In this document: positions 1 through 12,457 of the stretch, one piece after another
Layout: each line of letters starts with the position of its first letter
Position numbering within the stretch: the first letter of the stretch is position 1
Origin: Panulirus ornatus
Lineage: Eukaryota; Arthropoda; Malacostraca; Decapoda; Palinuridae
Assembly: GCF_036320965.1 (NCBI RefSeq)
Contig: NC_092261.1
Location: 12,634,697 to 12,698,696, forward strand
Reading direction: 5' to 3'
DNA: 64,000 bases
Position numbers and translations under genes: made by a program
The notes under the pieces: model-generated
What the model was told of the DNA's origin: nothing
Seen by the model: the letters and a program-made list of their open reading frames with translations, nothing else
Database searches by the model: none

Positions 1-333
1 GCGGGTCTCATCCATCACGGCCGACACAAAACACTTAAAAACGTGGGCGAACCGGGGATGGTCAGCCCTTTCAGTCTCTTTCCTCCCTCAACATCGGCCC
101 ACATAGAAGAAGCGTGTATCCAGCAGCGGTCTTGGCAACACGGGAGGTTATTACTGTAACGGGGAAGGGTCTGCGACCTTAAGATTTGGCCTCAGATTCA
201 ACAGAGACCATCATTATATCACGTGCTATTAAAACCATCAGTGTGTCCCTTCAAATTCCTGAGCAGATGGTTCGTGCATTGTGTGATGTGGTAGTAAATG
301 ACATATGAATTACTCGTATACGTCCATGGATGG
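1..333. other. Unannotated sequence, no gene seen
   Basis: Mixed-composition DNA at the left edge. The minus strand has an open stretch of about 40 codons over positions 25-160, but no start, splice context or recognisable motif supports it. No repeat is seen before the AC tract. Confidence 0.4.
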
Positions 334-398
334 GACACACACACACACAGACACACACAGACACACACACAGACACACACACACACACACACACACAG

Positions 399-439
<41 letters not shown>
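334..439. repeat. Interrupted (AC)n microsatellite
   Basis: About 106 bp of AC dinucleotides with AG and GCC interruptions. It is stop-free on both strands and so gives false Thr/His or Cys/Val open frames. Confidence 0.97.
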
Positions 440-443
<4 letters not shown>

Positions 444-647
444 CAACGCATTAAAACGCCCACCGAAAAGCATCCTCTGAGCAACTACCCACACAAACAC
501 AAACACTTGACAGGCCATTCACAATGGCCACAATATCCACCCTTTCTCTCCCGTGCGGGGTCGAAGGAAAATAAGTACGACGTAACTTACAACAATGGCC
601 TCACACCAACTCTCCTGAGAGATTTATATGTGCTAGATTTTTTTTCC

Positions 648-674
648 CCCTCTCTTTCTCTCCTTCAGGTAAGA
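648..674 (+). promoter_or_regulatory. Possible recursive splice site (acceptor fused to donor)
   Basis: A T/C-rich tract of about 30 bases ends in CCTTCAG directly followed by GTAAGA, so an ideal 3' splice site abuts a good 5' splice site at 668/669. This matches the ratchet-point consensus (pyrimidine tract, CAG, GTAAG) described in long Drosophila introns. Whether the window lies in an intron is unknown. Confidence 0.35.
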
Positions 675-799
675 CGTTCCTGTCCTATACTGGGAACTGG
701 ACACGGAAGAGGGCAAAACTTTACCACTGGCTTGAGATGTTGGGGGCAACTGTCTTCTGGTTATGACTATGGCAGTGGGCTTACACAAAGACATTTGTA

Positions 800-1150
800 T
801 CATGACGGTGGTCCTGTTGCTGTAGTGGTCTTCTATCATGACGGTGTCCCTGCTGCTGTAATGGTCTTGCATCATGACGGTGGTCCTGTATATTGACACT
901 GCTGCTGTCGTGGTCCTGTCCAATGATAATGATACTGAAGTGTTCCTGTGCAATGACTGTTCCTGTACAATGAACACTTTTCCTGTCATGGTCCTGTACA
1001 TTGACAGTGGTCCTGTACAATGAAATTATCCCTCTCGTGTCCTTGTACTCTGACAATGGTCCTGTACAATGGTCCTGTACAATGGTCCTGTACAGTGATA
1101 CTACCCCTGTAGTTTCGTTGTACTCTGACAATGGTCTTGTGCAATGGCAA
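800..1150. repeat. Decayed minisatellite, TGGTCCTGTACAATG-type
   Basis: Repeated variants of TGGTCCTGTACAATG and CATGACGGTGGTCCTG occur over about 350 bp. The left half has a period near 33 bp and the right half 15-17 bp. Open frames on both strands follow from the repeat and show no protein-family features. Confidence 0.75.
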
Positions 1151-1427
1151 TTGTTCTGTACAATATTTGACAAATATTACTTTATTCCTTCGATTTCTAT
1201 TTTTTATAATCTCACGAAATATGGCTTAAGGATACGCCCTCCTTTTTACCACCGAAAATAAGGGGGAAAATAGAAAAGAAAAACATCGCATCACTTCTTA
1301 AAAAAAATGGTTATTATCATCTCTCTCATCCGTGCAGAGATGTATTGTATTGATCTGGCCCACAGCCAGCCCAGCCATTCATCCTCCCCTCGAGACTGGT
1401 CAATAAATCGATATCTAGCTTAGGCTG

Positions 1428-1430
<3 letters not shown>

Positions 1431-1485
<55 letters not shown>
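1431..1485. repeat. (TG)n microsatellite
   Basis: About 55 bp of perfect TG dinucleotides. Confidence 0.98.
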
Positions 1486-1487
<2 letters not shown>

Positions 1488-2025
1488 ACATAAAAGTAAG
1501 GAGTACACATACAAGGTTAAGAGACGGGGCAACGCGGGTGTAAAACTCTCTTCCTTTAACACACAATCACCACGAACAGAAACTACACGCAATAAGAAAC
1601 AGGCATCCATTAACCATGGAGAGACTAACGCTTGAGTATCGGGAAGGTTAGTGAGGCTACGGTGGCTGTCAAGTTCCTTCCTCACCCTCTGATGCGTCAT
1701 AACTCCCATGATTGTATTTGCCGTCATGTCCACACTAGGGAAGCGAAGGCAACTGCGCGTTTAATGTGTTCTCCTACTTCAAGATCTTCTGGCAACCATC
1801 CTTGCGTATACAGGAACCTTAGAGGCTTTTAAAAACAAATACACTATATAATCCTACGTGATTTCAGCCAACTGTAGTGAGAAGTACAGGGCGTGAATAG
1901 CAAAAACTGTAGCCATCTACAAAGTCTACGAAGATATGAAGAGACATAAAAAAAGAGAAAAGACGGGACACTGTAGACCATAATCCATGACACAGTCACG
2001 TAACGCCAGGAACCATTTTTTTTTT

Positions 2026-2207
2026 AAGGGTCTCCTGCAGATTCGAGGCTGCTCTCCATGCGGGAGCAGGGTTAGGTGAGATTCTTTTGGGGCGGGAAAG
2101 TTCTTGCATCCACTGATGATGATACAGCCTCAACGTGGGGTGACTTTTCTCTCGCCGTGCCAACCCTCTGCTGGCAGAGTGTTACAAGAGTGTATATATA
2201 TATATAA
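2026..2207 (+). repeat. Divergent interspersed repeat (family D) ending in a short AT tract
   Basis: Blocks CTGCAGATTCGAGGCTGC and GATGATACAGCCTCAAC match, imperfectly but in the same order, blocks at 26668-26800. The copy ends at a short TATATA run. The family is unnamed here; relatedness was judged by eye. Confidence 0.45.
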
Positions 2208-4189
2208 TTCCAATAAAATGTGGCTTTTCGTATACAAAATTCATTACAGTGTAGAAAACTTTATTAGAAATATTTCCTCATAAAGATCTTTACATTTTAT
2301 TAATATTTTGATGCTATCCAACATCATCCTCTTTAAAAGTGAAACCCTTAATTAACGAGTCTATTTCCCAAGTGACGCGTATGGCTCAGAATATACTTTC
2401 TACGGAGGCCATTGTTCATTTACATTTTCTGAATAGGTAATGCGATTACCTTTAAGTCATGTGGCGTTTCTTCCACATCCACGTTTATCCTTAAAAAGCC
2501 CTAAAGCTCTTTAAATTGAATGAGGTCTAAGCTAGAGTCACTCCTCTGAAATTATGGTCAAAACCTGTAATGTCAGTCTGTCTGTCTGTCTGTCTCTGTC
2601 GCTATGGGAATGTTGTCTTTACACGTAATATTTTGCTTTGTAAAAAGCATCTACAGTATTCTATATATATATATATAACGAATATTACGGATTGCAATCT
2701 TGCAATAAATGCCATCCGGTATGTAAATTTTCCATGCGTACTGCGAAACATATTGCTTGCTATTCGTAATTTTTTTTTTTTTTTGTTCTAGATTAAGTTC
2801 GATATGAGAGCAGCCAGATGAATCAGCCCAAATAATTTATTCTTCGGGGAATAACCAAATGAATTTGGGCTCCAGTAATCCGTCATGCTAAACCCGTGCA
2901 GCGCATTAAGGAAACCAAACTTCAGTGAGGGATTGCTTGTCTTGACATCATCAACTGCCGGAGTCAGTATGATTCCACGAAGCATAAATGATATATCTCG
3001 CTAATGAAATGTGAGTTGGATATCGGGTCCATCAAATACTCTTCGGGATCCAAACCACAACTCGAGTCTTCGTATCCTTAATGTTGAGGATAAAAATTGA
3101 GTACATTCGTGTAGAGATCTCTATTTAAGTGGGAGCTTCGAGATACCGTCAGAGTTCCCCTGGTCATTTAGACGAAGACCTGGATCAAGTGAGGAGTGTC
3201 TAAATCCCTCATACTGGTACCTGGAGTGCCACAAGGGTCCTCAGCTTCATTAAATTATACTTTGGAGTGTTTGTGGGATCCTATGGTCTTTCAAATGGGA
3301 TCCCAAACTGTCTGCAGATTTTTCTTGAGCCAAGACTATAAGTGATTAACCAAGCGAAGACAAACATGGCCATCTCGATTAATTTTTTGTCTATGACTTG
3401 TACCACCTCACTCTTTGGGAAACGGAGGCAACAGACGTTGGCCCCTTGCCCAAAACAAAGTCTAAATTAACTGAATTAGAAAAGCTACTCTATAAGGCTA
3501 TGCCACAATACTTTACCGACGTCTTACACTTGTACAAAATACGTGAAATAAGAGTATGACTCGTGATGATGCAGGAATCATATAACTGTAACGAAACTCT
3601 TATGAAATAAGAACACAAGAGTGTATAAACAGTGCGTTTTGGTAAACCTTATAGTCATACAAATAAGCCTCACAAATGTCACTATTAACTTCATCCCAGT
3701 ATTTGCAAAAGACTCTGTCAAAAGCAGCTTTGTAAAAGACACCATCATTCATAAATATATTTCGTGCATGGGGAAAAAAAAGAGAGAGACGAACCAACTT
3801 TAAAAAAAAAGAGAAAAAAAAAAATCGTAACATATTCGGGGGTGATGAAAACCCTAGGTTGTGTGAGCGGCCCATCCCGTGCCTACTGCAACAGTGGCCA
3901 ATCAAACGTGATGGGATTGGACCACCACGCGGCGAATTCCCAGGAAAGGCAATACCATCCCCTCTGCGTGTTGAATAATATCTATTGCGATATGTGGCAG
4001 GAGGAAGAAAGATGAAAGAAAAAAAAGGAGAATGAATTCGGTTTACCCGTACATTCGCCAGTTACAATACTTAATCATGTATCAGTAGCATTCTTCTGTA
4101 AGGTTAGTTCGTAAGGTACATGTTGTCCTTCAAGTTAACCCCGATGCTGAAAGGATCAACAAAGGTAACCCAGACAGAAGATACTTCTG
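2208..4189. other. Unannotated stretch, no gene recognised
   Basis: About 2 kb of AT-leaning sequence. It contains a CTGT run near 2576-2596, a poly-T run at 2770-2784 and A-rich tracts at 3774-3830. Open frames up to about 100 codons show no domain or start context. No mobile element was recognised. Confidence 0.4.
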
Positions 4190-4333
4190 TGTTCTGGTGC
4201 GCATTCACGGGTCGCCCAGGGTCGAGCGCAAAAGTTCGAATCCTGGTTGCAAGAGTCGGTCCATATTCAACCCAGCTGTTCATCCACCTTCAGGAGATGG
4301 TGTATAAAATGGGTACCTGGATCAGACTAGGGT

Positions 4334-4428
<95 letters not shown>

Positions 4429-4456
4429 GGGATGGGCTTGATTAGGGCGTACATCA
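4190..4456 (+). mobile_element. tRNA-derived SINE (family A, copy 1) with internal AC/AT microsatellite
   Basis: The head carries AGTTCGAATCC, one base from the RNA polymerase III B-box consensus. A body follows with AACCCAGCTGTTCATCCACC and ATAAAATGGGTACCTGG. Then come (AC)n and (AT)n over 4334-4427, and a 3' block AATGGGATGGGCTTGATTAG. Both body and 3' block recur at 13224-13500. It is decayed and not a functional tRNA. Confidence 0.8.
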
Positions 4457-4699
4457 AAAGCGCGGATTCGAGAAAGTGACCGCGTTCGAAACTCACCCTT
4501 AAAGTACTATCAAATGCGCGGCAAGGTTAATCCGTTCACTCGCTGTGTCATTGAGAATCATTCGTTGTGTCATAATGCTTCACACTGTTCACCGAGACCA
4601 CCGCGAGTGTCTGTCTCGATGGTTTCCTGTTCACAGTGCTGAAGCCCACGGTGCTCAGTCTGAACCTGACAGTCAATCCTGTGTTGTCATAACTTTCAG

Positions 4700-5417
4700 C
4701 CTAACCTAACCTAACCTACCCTAACCTAACCTAACCTAACCTAACCTAAACTAACCTACCCTAACCTAACCTAACCTAACCTAACCTACCCTACCCTAAC
4801 CTAACCTAACCTAACCTAACCTAACCTAACCTACCCTAACCTAACCTAACCTAACCTACCCTAACCTAACCTAACCTAACCTAACCTACCCTAACCTAAC
4901 CTAACCTAACCTACCCTAACCTAACCTAACCTAACCTAACCTAACCTACCCTAACCTAACCTAACCTACCCTAACCTAACCTAACCTACCCTAACCTAAC
5001 CTAACCTAACCTACCCTAACCTAACCTAACCTAACCTAACCTACCCTACCCTAACCTAACCTAACCTAACCTACCCTAACCTAACCTAACCTACCCTAAC
5101 CTAACCTAACCTAACCTAACCTACCCTAACCTAACCTAACCTAACCTACCCTAACCTAACCTAACCTAACCTAACCTAACCTAACCTACCCTAACCTAAC
5201 CTAACCTAACCTAACCTACCCTAACCTAACCTAACCTAACCTAACCTACCCTAACCTAACCTAACCTAACCTAACCTACCCTAACCTAACCTAACCTACC
5301 CTACCCTACCCTAACCTAACCTAACCTAACCTAACCTAACCTACCCTAACCTAACCTAACCTAACCTACCCTAACCTAACCTAACCTAACCTAACCTAAC
5401 CTACCCTAACCTAACCT
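4700..5417 (-). repeat. Interstitial telomeric array 1, (CCTAA)n / (TTAGG)n
   Basis: 718 bp of tandem CCTAA pentamers with a CCTAC variant every few units. TTAGG on the minus strand is the canonical arthropod telomere repeat. The array is internal, with unique sequence on both sides. The variants form a loose higher-order period of about 25-30 bp. It is the first of three arrays. Confidence 0.97.
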
Positions 5418-5996
5418 TTCATAAAGGACTGCAAGGACAAGCCTGTACTAAGGTGCAAGAAGAATATACTTACAAGGACAAGCCTATACTTACTTAACAA
5501 ATATATAATTTTTCCTGCTTAAAAGTCCTACTTCCACCTCCCCGTGGTAAGCAGGGGGCAACAGATGATATCATCTGGCTAACGGAAGAGGTGAACGATC
5601 GTTAATGAACGTATAAACAATCGGACTTAGATGTGAGTGATAAAACGCGCTTTTAACTTAATATTCTGCCGCGCTTTTGATAGCAATATATCAGCAACGT
5701 TTGCCGCGCTTTCGTAAAACGCCGCTTGATTAGAGCCTCAGTTGCTCGTACCATCTCAGCCAACATAAAAAAAATGTTCGACCTGGTTCAATGATACCAC
5801 AGAGAATGGATTTCCTGAATCGTGTAAGATGATGCAAAAGCAGCAAAGAGGACGTCATGTTCTTCAAGTCAAGGTTAAATTGCAATTATCTGAGGTTCTG
5901 GGATCACATCAGGAAATTCGGAAGACTCCAGGGAGCCTGAAGAATTGGAATGATCAACAACGCTATTTCCAGGCTTTACAATGCACTATAGTCTGG

Positions 5997-5999
<3 letters not shown>

Positions 6000-6064
<65 letters not shown>

Positions 6065-6091
6065 ATGTGTGCGTGTGTGTGTTTGTGTGTG
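6000..6091. repeat. (TG)n microsatellite in unit 1
   Basis: About 92 bp of TG dinucleotides with a few CATG, CG and TTTG interruptions. It is homologous to tracts at 8564 and 11176, which differ in length and interruption pattern. Confidence 0.97.
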
Positions 6092-6204
6092 TTACCGGAC
6101 TCTGCCTGCCCGAGGTTACAATACGAGTGAAAAGTCACCTTTGGGGAGTTTTTTTTTTTTCTTTTTTCACTGGGAGTACCGTCTTGTCAAAGAACCTCTT
6201 ACTA

Positions 6205-6517
6205 TAATGAAGTCAATGTTTCTTGCAGCTTTCCGCTCACACCATATATTCGCAGCACCTTCAGCGGAGCATCTCTATCAACCTTATAACATGCTTTCTC
6301 CAGATCCATAAATGCCATTCGTAAGTCCTTCTCTTTTTCCAAATATTTCTCCCACACATTCTTCAAAGCAAGATGCTGACCCACACATCCCCCAACCACT
6401 CTTGAAGCCACACTGTTTGTTCCTCCTCACTCTGCAACTCTGTGAATGCCACCACCCTTCACTTACGATTCTCTTGTACAACTTACCAGATACGCTCAAG
6501 AGAATTATACTTCTATA
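6205..6517 (-). pseudogene. Non-LTR retrotransposon RT fragment, unit 1
   Basis: Read on the minus strand this is the N-terminal half of a LINE reverse transcriptase. It has a YRSIILLSVSGKLYKRIV segment, a QCGFKSGWG block, then after a frameshift EKYLEKEKDLRMAFMDLEKA with the motif-A aspartate and a following KVDRD block. It stops after YGVSGKLQE, before the catalytic motif C, and abuts an A-rich run in element sense (poly-T at 6149-6167). There is no start codon, endonuclease or 3' end, so it cannot encode an enzyme. The same fragment with the same frameshift occurs in units 2 and 3, so it was present before the unit was duplicated. The clade is not assigned. Confidence 0.88.
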
Positions 6518-7152
6518 ACTTGATATTTTACTGGTCGTATATACCATCAGCAGCAAGGAGTAATGAACAGCAGAAGTGGTCATGTACAGTGTCAACAGAG
6601 GAAAGAAGGAACAGCAGCAGCAATGGCCAAATACACCCTCAACAACTAAGGTAAGGAACAGAAATAGATACGATGGTATACAGCATCAACACCCGAATGA
6701 ACCAACACTGTCGAGGTTGTACATATCATCAATGAGAGGAGGAGAGACAAGGAAGCACTGGGGAGACAGGCAGGAACCAGCCGCCGCAGGGCACTTCCAG
6801 TATAAGGTCTGTGGCCTGACATTCAGGCAGAACCTTCCGTTAGTTTACCACTGAGGAGGAGGCGGAGGTAGAGGAGGAGGAGGAGGAGGAGCAGGAGGTA
6901 GAGAAGGAAGCAGAGAGAACCACACTTGCCACGAGATCTACAGCTGGTAGCAGACGACTGTTCTTAAAATCTTCTAAAAGTCGTAACTGAGACAAGGCTT
7001 TATTTGCTCTACTGAAAATATTCAGACTTATCCCGACTCACACACCTGAGCAAAGAAAGCTGAACTGTCACTCCGCTCCGCAAAATAACACTGGCAGATA
7101 GAAAAGGGTGTGGAAAGATGAGGTGAAATTATAACCGTATGAAAGGCAGTGT

Positions 7153-7156
<4 letters not shown>

Positions 7157-7217
<61 letters not shown>
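7157..7217. repeat. (GA)n microsatellite in unit 1
   Basis: About 61 bp of GA. The homologous tracts are about 65 bp in unit 2 and 91 bp in unit 3, so this is a length-variable marker between otherwise near-identical copies. Confidence 0.97.
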
Positions 7218-7219
<2 letters not shown>

Positions 7220-7511
7220 GAAGTGATTCAAGTAAGAGAGAATGTATTAACGTGTTTTAGATTCCCATAACTACGAGATGAGAAAAATGGTAGCGAATAT
7301 CACCGGCAGTCAGGTAAACTTATTATCATTACGACAAAATGATGGAGATTGGACAATATTCAAGACAAAAATGTTATCTACTCCAAATCCTAAGGAATGG
7401 ATATCCAAGGAAGGTCTTGTGTACTGCACTGACACAGATAATCTCAAACAATGGGTTTAGAATTAACGTAGGAAATGCCTTCAGTAGTAATCTTGACGTA
7501 GATCATCTTAT

Positions 7512-7958
7512 CCTAACCTAACCTAACCTAACCTAACCTAACCTACCCTAACCTAATCTAACCTACCCTAACCTAACCTAACCTACCCTAACCTAACCTA
7601 ACCTACCCTAACCTAACCTAACCTAACCTAACCTAACCTAACCTACCCTAACCTAACCTACCCTAACCTAACCTAACCTAACCTAACCTAACCTAAGCTA
7701 CCCTAACCTAACCTAACCTAACCTAACCTAACCTAACCTAACCTAACCTACCCTAACCTAACCTAACCTAACCTAACCTAACCTAACCTACCCTACCCTA
7801 ACCTAACCTAACCTAACCTAACCTAACCTACTCTAACCTAACCTAACCTAACCTAACCTAACCTAACCTACCCTACCCTAACCTAACCTAACCTAACCTA
7901 ACCTAACCTAACCTACCCTACCCTAACCTAACCTAACCTAACCTAACCTAACCTAACC
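7512..7958 (-). repeat. Interstitial telomeric array 2, (CCTAA)n
   Basis: 447 bp of CCTAA with CCTAC variants plus rare CCTAATCTAACC and CCTAAGCTACCC variants. The same rare variants occur in array 3 in the same order, so arrays 2 and 3 are homologous by duplication. Confidence 0.97.
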
Positions 7959-8560
7959 TTTCATAAAGGACTGCAAGGACAAGCCTGTACTAAGGTGCAA
8001 GAAGAATATACTTACAAGGACAAGCCTATACTTACTTAACAAATATATAATTTTTCCTGCTTAAAAGTCCTACTTCCACCTCCCCGTGGTAAGCAGGGGG
8101 CAACAGATGATATTATCTGGCTAACGGAAGAGGTGAACGATCGTTAATGAACGTATAAACAATCGGACTTAGATGTGAGTGATAAAACGCGCTTTTAACT
8201 TAATATTCTGCCGCGCTTTTGATAGCAATATATCAGCAACGTTTGCCGCGCTTTTGATATGCCAATCAGCGCTTTCGTAAAACGCCGCTTGATTAGAGCC
8301 TCAGTTGCTCGTACCATCTCAGCCAACATAAAAAAAAATGTTCGACCTGGTTCAATGATACCACAGAGAATGGATTTCCTGAATCGTGTAAGATGATGCA
8401 AAAGCAGCAAAGAGGACGTCATGTCCTTCAAGTCAAGGTTAAATTGCAATTATCTGAGGTTCTGGGATCACATCAGGAAATTCGGAAGACTCCAGGGAGC
8501 CTGAAGATTTGGAATGATCAACAACGCTATTTCCAGGCTTTACAATGCACTATAGTCTGG

Positions 8561-8563
<3 letters not shown>

Positions 8564-8644
<81 letters not shown>

Positions 8645-8668
8645 ATGTGTGTGTGTGTGTGTGTGTGT
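8564..8668. repeat. (TG)n microsatellite in unit 2
   Basis: About 105 bp of TG with CG and CATG interruptions, homologous to the tracts in units 1 and 3. Confidence 0.97.
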
Positions 8669-8780
8669 TACCGGACTCTGCCTGCCCGAGGTTACAATAC
8701 GAGTGAAAAGTCACCTTTGGGGAGTTTTTTTTTTTTCTTTTTTCACTGGGAGTACCGTCTTGTCAAAGAACCTCTTACTA

Positions 8781-9093
8781 TAATGAAGTCAATGCTTCTT
8801 GCAGCTTTCCGCTCACACCATATATTCGCAGCACCTTCAGCGGAGCATCTCTATCAACCTTATAACATGCTTTCTCCAGATCCATAAATGCCATTCGTAA
8901 GTCCTTCTCTTTTTCCAAATATTTCTCCCACACATTCTTCAAAGCAAGATGCTGACCCACACATCCCCCAACCACTCTTGAAGCCACACTGTTTGTTCCT
9001 CCTCACTCTGCAACTCTGTGAATGCCACCACCCTTCACTTACGATTCTCTTGTACAACTTACCAGATACGCTCAAGAGAATTATACTTCTATA
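8781..9093 (-). pseudogene. Non-LTR retrotransposon RT fragment, unit 2
   Basis: Second copy of the antisense RT fragment: same YRSIILLSVSGKLY segment, same frameshift after the QCGFKSGWG block, same motif-A segment AFMDLEKA, and the same truncation before motif C. The near-identity with unit 1 reflects duplication of the host segment, not a separate insertion. Confidence 0.88.
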
Positions 9094-9728
9094 ACTTGAT
9101 ATTTTACTGGTCGTATATACCATCAGCAGCAAGGAGTAATGAACAGCAGAAGTGGTCATGTACAGTGTCAACAGAGGAAAGAAGGAACAGCAGCAGCAAT
9201 GGCCAAATACACCCTCAACAACTAAGGTAAGGAACAGAAATAGATACGATGGTATACAGCATCAACACCCGAATGAACCAACACTGTCGAGGTTGTACAT
9301 ATCATCAATGAGAGGAGGAGAGACAAGGAAGCACTGGGGAGACAGGCAGGAACCAGCCGCCGCAGGGCACTTCCAGTATAAGGTCTGTGGCCTGACATTC
9401 AGGCAGAACCTTCCGTTAGTTTACCACTGAGGAGGAGGCGGAGGTAGAGGAGGAGGAGGAGGAGGAGCAGGAGGTAGAGAAGGAAGCAGAGAGAACCACA
9501 CTTGCCACGAGATCTACAGCTGGTAGCAGACGACTGTTCTTAAAATCTTCTAAAAGTCGTAACTGAGACAAGGCTTTATTTGCTCTACTGAAAATATTCA
9601 GACTTATCCCGACTCACACACCTGAGCAAAGAAAGCTGAACTGTCACTCCGCTCCGCAAAATAACACTGGCAGATAGAAAAGGGTGTGGAAAGATGAGGT
9701 GAAATTATAACCGTATGAAAGGCAGTGT

Positions 9729-9732
<4 letters not shown>

Positions 9733-9797
<65 letters not shown>
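9733..9797. repeat. (GA)n microsatellite in unit 2
   Basis: About 65 bp of GA dinucleotides. Confidence 0.97.
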
Positions 9798-9799
<2 letters not shown>

Positions 9800-10093
9800 G
9801 AAGTGATTCAAGTAAGAGAGAGAATGTATTAACGTGTTTTAGATTCCCATAACTACGAGATGAGAAAAATGGTAGCGAATATCACCGGCAGTCAGGTAAA
9901 CTTATTATCATTACGACAAAATGATGGAGATTGGACAATATTCAAGACAAAAATGTTATCTACTCCAAATCCTAAGGAATGGATATCCAAGGAAGGTCTT
10001 GTGTACTGCACTGACACAGATAATCTCAAACAATGGGTTTAGAATTAACGTAGGAAATGCCTTCAGTAGTAATCTTGACGTAGATCATCTTAT

Positions 10094-10571
10094 CCTAACC
10101 TAACCTAACCTAACCTAACCTAACCTAACCTACCCTAACCTAATCTAACCTACCCTAACCTAACCTAACCTAACCTACCCTAACCTAACCTAACCTACCC
10201 TAACCTAACCTAACCTAACCTAACCTAACCTAACCTACCCTAACCTAACCTACCCTAACCTAACCTAACCTAACCTAACCTACCCTAACCTAACCTAACC
10301 TAACCTAACCTAACCTAACCTAACCTACCCTAACCTAACCTAAGCTACCCTAACCTAACCTAACCTAACCTACCCTAACCTAACCTAACCTACCCTAACC
10401 TAACCTAACCTAACCTAACCTAACCTACCCTAACCTAACCTAACCTACCCTAACCTAACCTAACCTAACCTAACCTACCCTACCCTATCCTAACCTAACC
10501 TAACCTAACCTAACCTAACCTAACCTACCCTACCCTAACCTAACCTAACCTAACCTAAACTAACCTAACCT
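10094..10571 (-). repeat. Interstitial telomeric array 3, (CCTAA)n
   Basis: 478 bp of CCTAA with CCTAC variants. It begins like array 2 apart from one extra pentamer, and shares its CCTAATCTAACC and CCTAAGCTACCC markers. Confidence 0.97.
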
Positions 10572-11172
10572 TTCATAAAGGACTGCAAGGACAAGCCTGT
10601 ACTAAGGTGCAAGAAGAATATACTTACAAGGACAAGCCTATACTTACTTAACAAATACATAATTTTTCCTGCTTAAAAGTCCTACTTCCACCTCCCCGTG
10701 GTAAGCAGGGGGCAACAGATGATATTATCTGGCTAACGGAAGAGGTGAACGATCGTTAATGAACGTATAAACAATCGGACTTAGATGTGAGTGATAAAAC
10801 GCGCTTTTAACTTAATATTCTGCCGCGCTTTTGATAGCAATATATCAGCAACGTTTGCCGCGCTTTTGATATGCCAATCAGCGCTTTCGTAAAACGCCGC
10901 TTGATTAGAGCCTCAGTTGCTCGTACCATCTCAGCCAACATAAAAAAAAATGTTCGACCTGGTTCAATGATACCACAGAGAATGGATTTCCTGAATCGTG
11001 TAAGATGATGCAAAAGCAGCAAAGAGGACGTCATGTCCTTCAAGTCAAGGTTAAATTGCAATTATCTGAGGTTCTGGGATCACATCAGGAAATTCGGAAG
11101 ACTCCAGGGAGCCTGAAGAATTGGAATGATCAACAACGCTATTTCCAGGCTTTACAATGCACTATAGTCTGG

Positions 11173-11175
<3 letters not shown>

Positions 11176-11266
<91 letters not shown>

Positions 11267-11267
11267 A

Positions 11268-11300
<33 letters not shown>
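11176..11300. repeat. (TG)n microsatellite in unit 3
   Basis: About 125 bp of TG with TATG, CG and CATG interruptions; the longest of the three homologous tracts. Confidence 0.97.
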
Positions 11301-11412
11301 TACCGGACTCTGCCTGCCCGAGGTTACAATACGAGTGAAAAGTCACCTTTGGGGAGTTTTTTTTTTTTCTTTTTTCACTGGGAGTACCGTCTTGTCAAAG
11401 AACCTCTTACTA

Positions 11413-11725
11413 TAATGAAGTCAATGCTTCTTGCAGCTTTCCGCTCACACCATATATTTGCAGCACCTTCAGCGGAGCATCTCTATCAACCTTATAACAT
11501 GCTTTCTCCAGATCCATAAATGCCATTCGTAAGTCCTTCTCTTTTTCCAAATATTTCTCCCACACATTCTTCAAAGCAAGATGCTGACCCACACATCCCC
11601 CAACCACTCTTGAAGCCACACTGTTTGTTCCTCCTCACTCTGCAACTCTGTGAATGCCACCACCCTTCACTTACGATTCTCTTGTACAACTTACCAGATA
11701 CGCTCAAGAGAATTATACTTCTATA
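11413..11725 (-). pseudogene. Non-LTR retrotransposon RT fragment, unit 3
   Basis: Third copy of the antisense RT fragment with the same frameshift and truncation. One residue differs in the segment after motif A (KVLQIYGV in place of KVLRIYGV). The open frames are remnants and no product is expected. Confidence 0.88.
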
Positions 11726-12360
11726 ACTTGATATTTTACTGGTCGTATATACCATCAGCAGCAAGGAGTAATGAACAGCAGAAGTGGTCATGTACAGTGT
11801 CAACAGAGGAAAGAAGGAACAGCAGCAGCAATGGCCAAATACACCCTCAACAACTAAGGTAAGGAACAGAAATAGATACGATGGTATACAGCATCAACAC
11901 CCGAATGAACCAACACTGTCGAGGTTGTACATATCATCAATGAGAGGAGGAGAGACAAGGAAGCACTGGGGAGACAGGCAGGAACCAGCCGCCGCAGGGC
12001 ACTTCCAGTATAAGGTCTGTGGCCTGACATTCAGGCAGAACCTTCCGTTAGTTTACCACTGAGGAGGAGGCGGAGGTAGAGGAGGAGGAGGAGGAGGAGC
12101 AGGAGGTAGAGAAGGAAGCAGAGAGAACCACACTTGCCACGAGATCTACAGCTGGTAGCAGACGACTGTTCTTAAAATCTTCTAAAAGTCGTAACTGAGA
12201 CAAGGCTTTATTTGCTCTACTGAAAATATTCAGACTTATCCCGACTCACACACCTGAGCAAAGAAAGCTGAACTGTCACTCCGCTCCGCAAAATAACACT
12301 GGCAGATAGAAAAGGGTGTGGAAAGATGAGGTGAAATTATAACCGTATGAAAGGCAGTGT

Positions 12361-12364
<4 letters not shown>

Positions 12365-12455
<91 letters not shown>
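12365..12455. repeat. (GA)n microsatellite in unit 3
   Basis: About 91 bp of GA, longer than in units 1 and 2. Confidence 0.97.

Positions 12456-12457
<2 letters not shown>

Larger units (their letters stand above)
4700..7511. repeat. Tandem unit 1 of 3 (telomeric array plus 2.1 kb unique part)
   Basis: Left-most copy of a 2.6-2.8 kb tandem unit. Its unique part, 5418-7511, is nearly identical to those of units 2 and 3 but lacks a segment of about 24 bp between two GCGCTTT repeats (near 5707). It differs from both others at several single bases, so it is the outgroup copy. It contains an antisense RT fragment, a TG tract and a GA tract. Confidence 0.96.
7512..10093. repeat. Tandem unit 2 of 3
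   Basis: Array 2 plus a unique part at 7959-10093. It shares with unit 3, against unit 1, the 24 bp segment near 8247-8270 and single-base states such as GATGATATTATCTGG and CAATGCTTCTTG. Units 2 and 3 are therefore sister copies. Confidence 0.96.

Noticed and set aside
219..518. Cys/Val, Thr/His or Ser/Leu-rich open frames around AC/TG and GA/CT tracts, here and throughout
   Set aside because: Dinucleotide repeats have no stops and open frames on both strands; the peptides are pure repeat translation.
4700..5417. A true chromosome end
   Set aside because: Unique sequence lies on both sides and the array recurs twice within 6 kb, so it is interstitial.
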